Made by a program: the position numbers and the translations under genes
Source of the DNA: an uncultured Alphaproteobacteria bacterium
GTDB lineage: Bacteria; Pseudomonadota; Alphaproteobacteria; RF32; CAG-239
Direction: 5' to 3'
Length of the DNA stretch: 13,033 bases
Assembly: GCA_944392285.1 (NCBI GenBank)
Contig: CALXWF010000102.1
Coordinates: 1-13,033, forward strand
The notes under the pieces: generated by a model
Told to the model about the DNA's origin: nothing
Database searches by the model: none
What the model saw: the letters and a program-made list of their open reading frames with translations, nothing else
Part shown: piece by piece, positions 13,018 to 13,033 of the stretch
How the letters are laid out: the number at the start of each line of letters is the position of its first letter
Position numbering within the stretch: the first letter of the stretch is position 1

Positions 13018-13033
13018 TAACTACTATAGAACC

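Larger units (their letters stand above)
12607..13033. other. Non-coding region dense in stem-loops
   Basis: No credible gene lies in these 427 nt. The open frames on the minus strand (12638-12847 and 12780-13004) run through terminators and tRNA-derived sequence and show no family features. The stretch instead holds at least nine stem-loops, two terminator-like hairpins of identical core, a tRNA-like element and tRNA-derived direct and inverted repeats, described separately. What lies beyond the right edge is unknown. Confidence 0.75.

Overview
The window looks like chromosomal DNA of an AT-rich proteobacterium, most probably an alphaproteobacterium. The reasons are the trigger factor-ClpP-ClpX gene set, a trigger factor with a Lys/Ala-rich tail, the tRNA sequences, and an overall codon style dominated by TTG for leucine. 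This placement rests on recognising the sequences, not on a database search.

Layout. Positions 1-1663 (minus strand) carry a lipoprotein gene with TPR-like and three SHOCT-like helical segments, followed 39 nt downstream by the start of prfC (release factor 3), which runs off the left edge. Divergently, a tRNA-Leu(UAG) gene at 1820-1904 precedes tig (trigger factor, 1952-3379), which ends in a strong intrinsic terminator. Then comes a cell-surface glycosylation island (3653-9944). A plus-strand operon encodes a GT-C-like membrane glycosyltransferase, a GT2 polyprenyl-phosphate-type glycosyltransferase and a SAM methyltransferase. Converging on it is a minus-strand pair (a multi-pass membrane protein, probably GT-C, plus a GtrA-type flippase). 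A plus-strand GtrB-type GT2 enzyme is divergent from that pair. After the island the housekeeping set resumes with clpP and clpX, a bidirectional terminator, and a convergent MazG/PRA-PH-like NTP pyrophosphohydrolase. A tRNA-Pro(CGG) gene follows. The last 430 bases hold no credible gene but are very dense in stem-loops, including a tRNA-sized element that reuses the 3' end of tRNA-Pro.

How the genes work together. ClpX unfolds proteins and feeds them to ClpP; trigger factor folds nascent chains at the ribosome exit; release factor 3 recycles release factors. The island most likely builds and attaches lipid-linked sugars: GT2 enzymes load a sugar onto undecaprenyl phosphate in the cytoplasm, GtrA flips it, and GT-C enzymes transfer it outside to a glycan or protein acceptor. 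It contains two GT2/GT-C sets, so two different modifications are plausible.

Most notable observations: the island separates tig from clpPX, which are usually adjacent; the block 6202-8879 switches from TTG to CTG leucine codons, suggesting a different origin from the genes on both sides; and the terminal non-coding region carries a tRNA-like element, a duplicated terminator, mutually exclusive stems and a run of four tandem hairpins.
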